Assembly: GCA_955652075.1 (NCBI GenBank)
Contig: CATPAS010000131.1
Location: forward strand, 1-8,040
Length of the DNA: 8,040 bases
Source of the DNA: an uncultured Gaiellaceae bacterium
Lineage (GTDB): Bacteria > Actinomycetota > Thermoleophilia > Gaiellales > Gaiellaceae
Direction: 5' to 3'
Shown here: positions 6,391-8,040 of the stretch, one piece after another
How the letters are laid out: the number at the start of each line of letters is the position of its first letter
How positions within the stretch are numbered: position 1 is the stretch's first letter
Translations under genes and position numbers: made by a program
Notes under the pieces: generated by a model
Told to the model about the DNA's origin: nothing
What the model saw: the letters and a program-made list of their open reading frames with translations, nothing else
Databases searched by the model: none

Positions 6391-7415
6391 GACGCACGGC
6401 CGCGCTTCAGCTGCTTGCTCCTCTCTTCCTCGTGGGGGTCGCCGCGCTCATTGGAACGCTCGTTTCCACGTCGACCGAGACCTACGTGATCAATGCGCTC
6501 GTGAACGTCGCGATCGTAGTCGCGCTCTACGTCTTCATCGGCAACTCCGGCGTCCTGTCATTCGGTCACATCAGCTTCGTCGCCGTGGGGGCGTGGGCCG
6601 CCGGCGTGCTCTCGATGCCCGTGCAGGAAAAGCCCGCGATCATGCCGCACCTTGCGAGCCTTCTTCGCGATCACGCGATTGGCAACGTTCCCTCGCTTGC
6701 GCTCGCGGCGGCCGTCGGTGCCGCCTACGCCCTCGTCATCGGCCTCCCGCTGATGCGGCTTTCCGGGTTGGGGGCGGGGATCGCGACGTTTGGCGTGCTC
6801 GAGATCACCCACAACGTCCTGCGCTACTGGGAGACGATCGGACCTGGGCTGAACACATTCTCCGCGGTTCCGGAGACGACCGGGCTCCTGCAGGCCTCGA
6901 TCGGCGCCGCCCTGGCGGTCATCGTGGCTTTCGCCTACCGGCGCAGCCGGTTCGGCAGGCTTTTGAGCGCGACGCGTGAGGACGCCGCCGCGGCTCGCGC
7001 GGTCGGAGTGTCCGTGTACCGCCAGCGGCTGGTCGCCTTCGTGCTCTCGGGAGGTCTCGCCGGCTTCGCCGGCGGGCTCTACGTCCACCTGCTCCCCGTG
7101 AACACGGAGTCCTTGTATCTCGACATCCCCTTCCTCACGCTGGCAATGCTCCTCATCGGTGGCGCGACGAGCCTCTGGGGCGCAGTCGTCGGAGCCCTCG
7201 CAGTCAGCGGCGTCGACTCGTTCCTGGCCGAGGCGGAGACCGGGATCCACGTTTTCGGGCAGCCGCTCAACCTTCCGGCAGGCACAAGGATCGTGGTCGT
7301 CGGCGCCTTCATGGCCCTCGTGCTGATCCTTCGCCCGGCGGGGCTCACCGGCGGCCGGGAGCTTTCGTTTCGGCAGCTCCGCCCCTTGCGCGTTCTGACA
7401 AAGTTCGCAAAGTGA
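6387..7415 (+). CDS. livM: ABC importer permease, LivM type
   Basis: A 342-residue integral membrane permease that completes the pore with the LivH-type subunit. After a short basic N-terminus come hydrophobic segments. NALVNVAIVVALYVFIGNSG followed by LSFGHISFVAVGAWAAG (about 32-71) is the LivM signature ('G..G..SlGha.F.giGAY'). LPLMRLSGLGAGIATFGVLE matches the next conserved block, and the EAA-type loop is RFGRLLSATREDAAAARAVG (about 189-208), then LSGGLAGFAGGLYVH. The final helix is followed by LRPAGLTGGRELSFRQLRP, a basic cytoplasmic tail. Length is typical. It starts in an ATGA overlap with livH and its TGA overlaps the GTG of the carboxypeptidase gene, so that gene belongs to the same unit. 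Confidence 0.92.
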   Translation: MRRTAALQLLAPLFLVGVAALIGTLVSTSTETYVINALVNVAIVVALYVFIGNSGVLSFGHISFVAVGAWAAGVLSMPVQEKPAIMPHLASLLRDHAIGNVPSLALAAAVGAAYALVIGLPLMRLSGLGAGIATFGVLEITHNVLRYWETIGPGLNTFSAVPETTGLLQASIGAALAVIVAFAYRRSRFGRLLSATREDAAAARAVGVSVYRQRLVAFVLSGGLAGFAGGLYVHLLPVNTESLYLDIPFLTLAMLLIGGATSLWGAVVGALAVSGVDSFLAEAETGIHVFGQPLNLPAGTRIVVVGAFMALVLILRPAGLTGGRELSFRQLRPLRVLTKFAK

Positions 7416-8040
7416 CCGATCCGAACTTCGAACAATTGAAGTAGCGGCTCGCCGAGACCCAGGATCTGACGAAGGCAGCCACCCTCCTGTTCTGGGACCA
7501 GCGCGTGATGATGCCTCCCGGCGGCGCAGCGGCCCGCGCCGAGGCGACCGCGACCGTCAGCCGGCTGGCACAGGAACGGTTCATTGCGGACGAAATCGGT
7601 CGGCTCCTCGAGGACCTGCGCGGCCTCGAAGAGAGCTCGGACTACGACTCCTTCGAGGCCAGCTTGATCCGTGTGACACGCCGCGACTACGAGAAGGCCA
7701 CGCGCGTTCCACCCGAGCTCGTCGGGGAGATGAGCCGCGCCTCGACGCTTGCCCTCTCGGCGTGGGGGCCGGCGAAGGAAGAGTCGAACTTCGATGCACT
7801 GCGGCCGCATCTCGAGAAGAACCTGGAGCTGCGTCACCGCTACGTCGAGTGCTTCGATCCACCCGACGAGACATATGACGTTCTCCTCGACAACTTCGAG
7901 CCGAACATGAAGACGGCGGAGGTGCGTGAGATCTTCGACGAGCTCAAAGAGGCGCTGGTGCCGCTGATCAAGGAGATCGCGGATGCCGGGGAGATCGACG
8001 ACTCGTTCCTGCACGGCGAGTTCGATCAGGAGGCCCAGCG
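7412..8040 (+). CDS. M32 (Taq-type) metallocarboxypeptidase, N-terminal part, interrupted by TAG at codon 11
   Basis: The frame from GTG 7412 encodes MTDPNFEQLK, a TAG at 7442-7444, then RLAETQDLTKAATLLFWDQR and VMMPPGGAAARAEATATVSR, and stays open to the window end. The 'L..WDq.tmMPpgGa..RaeqlatlerL' pattern and the long helical region after it are the N-terminus of peptidase family M32, cytosolic zinc carboxypeptidases that remove C-terminal residues from peptides. The zinc site (HEXXH) lies beyond the window. Homology runs straight through the TAG: residues before it (FEQLK) and after it (RLAET) form one helix typical of the family. So it is a nonsense mutation, a sequencing error (one base from AAG, CAG or GAG), or a read-through codon. 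After the stop, the first canonical in-frame starts are GTG 7505 and ATG 7508/7511, which would lose the conserved first helix. The GTGA overlap with livM suggests cotranscription with the importer and a shared role in amino-acid supply. Confidence 0.8.
7442..7444 (+). other. In-frame TAG codon within the M32 carboxypeptidase N-terminus
   Basis: TAG stands between AAG (7439) and CGG (7445) in the carboxypeptidase frame. Both sides read as M32-family sequence without any shift, so a single substitution explains it. No downstream SECIS- or PYLIS-like structure is evident, and nothing in the window suggests amber suppression. Confidence 0.85.

Noticed and set aside
7061..7077. Small inverted repeat GCCGGC-TTC-GCCGGC in livM
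   Set aside because: A 6-bp G+C stem within coding sequence for a conserved Gly-rich segment; expected by chance at this composition.
7425..7442. Inverted repeat ACTTC...GAAGT just before the TAG codon
   Set aside because: Only a 5-bp A+T-rich stem with an 8-nt loop and no T tract; too weak to be called a terminator or recoding signal.
7442..7444. TAG as a pyrrolysine or other recoded codon
   Set aside because: No supporting RNA structure, no Pyl genes in the window, and M32 enzymes are not known to need such a residue here; a point mutation or error is simpler.
7079..8014. Minus-strand open frame (311 codons) opposite livM and the carboxypeptidase
   Set aside because: No family motifs; the plus strand carries recognisable LivM and M32 sequence over the same bases.
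1..8040. tRNA/rRNA genes, CRISPR arrays, insertion sequences, attachment sites, long direct repeats
   Set aside because: None seen on either strand; the window is filled by ordinary metabolic and transport genes. The shared segments of livG and livF are only the common ABC ATPase motifs.

Overview
The window is compact, G+C-rich bacterial DNA (about two thirds G+C by eye). All real genes are on the + strand and packed end to end, with no gene-free stretch above 40 bases. Codon use, frequent GTG/TTG starts and protein style suggest a high-GC Gram-positive such as an actinobacterium, possibly of the Thermoleophilia type. That placement is inference from composition only.

Layout. (1) 1-237: C-terminal end of a DRE-TIM acyltransferase/lyase of the isopropylmalate/homocitrate synthase kind. 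(2) 230-1870: FAD-dependent oxidoreductase related to phytoene dehydrogenases, overlapping gene 1 by 8 nt. (3) about 1881-2759: sugar-phosphate isomerase/epimerase-like TIM barrel with an intact metal site but no normal start codon where its N-terminus should lie. (4) 2796-7415: complete branched-chain/hydrophobic amino-acid (HAAT/Liv) ABC importer in the order binding protein, LivG-type ATPase, LivF-type ATPase, LivH-type permease, LivM-type permease. The last four genes are joined by ATGA overlaps. (5) 7412-8040: N-terminal part of an M32 (Taq-type) metallocarboxypeptidase that begins inside the livM stop codon and carries an in-frame TAG at codon 11.

Regulatory structure. A good sigma70-like promoter candidate (TTGACC, 18 nt, TGTAAT) overlaps the end of gene 3 and would drive the importer. 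Just downstream lie a 10-codon mini-ORF and a strong Shine-Dalgarno in front of the binding-protein gene. A perfect 14-bp hairpin sits 29 nt after the binding-protein stop codon, within the first codons of the livG-type gene. It is well placed to make the binding protein more abundant than the membrane and ATPase subunits.

How the genes fit together. The importer would bring in branched-chain amino acids or a related small molecule. A carboxypeptidase in the same transcription unit would release free amino acids from peptides, which suits an amino-acid scavenging operon. The three upstream genes look like a separate metabolic cluster whose substrate cannot be told from sequence.

No clearly new biological system was found. 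The points most worth checking are the amber codon in the carboxypeptidase, the missing start codon of the TIM-barrel gene, and the promoter/mini-ORF/hairpin arrangement around the binding-protein gene.
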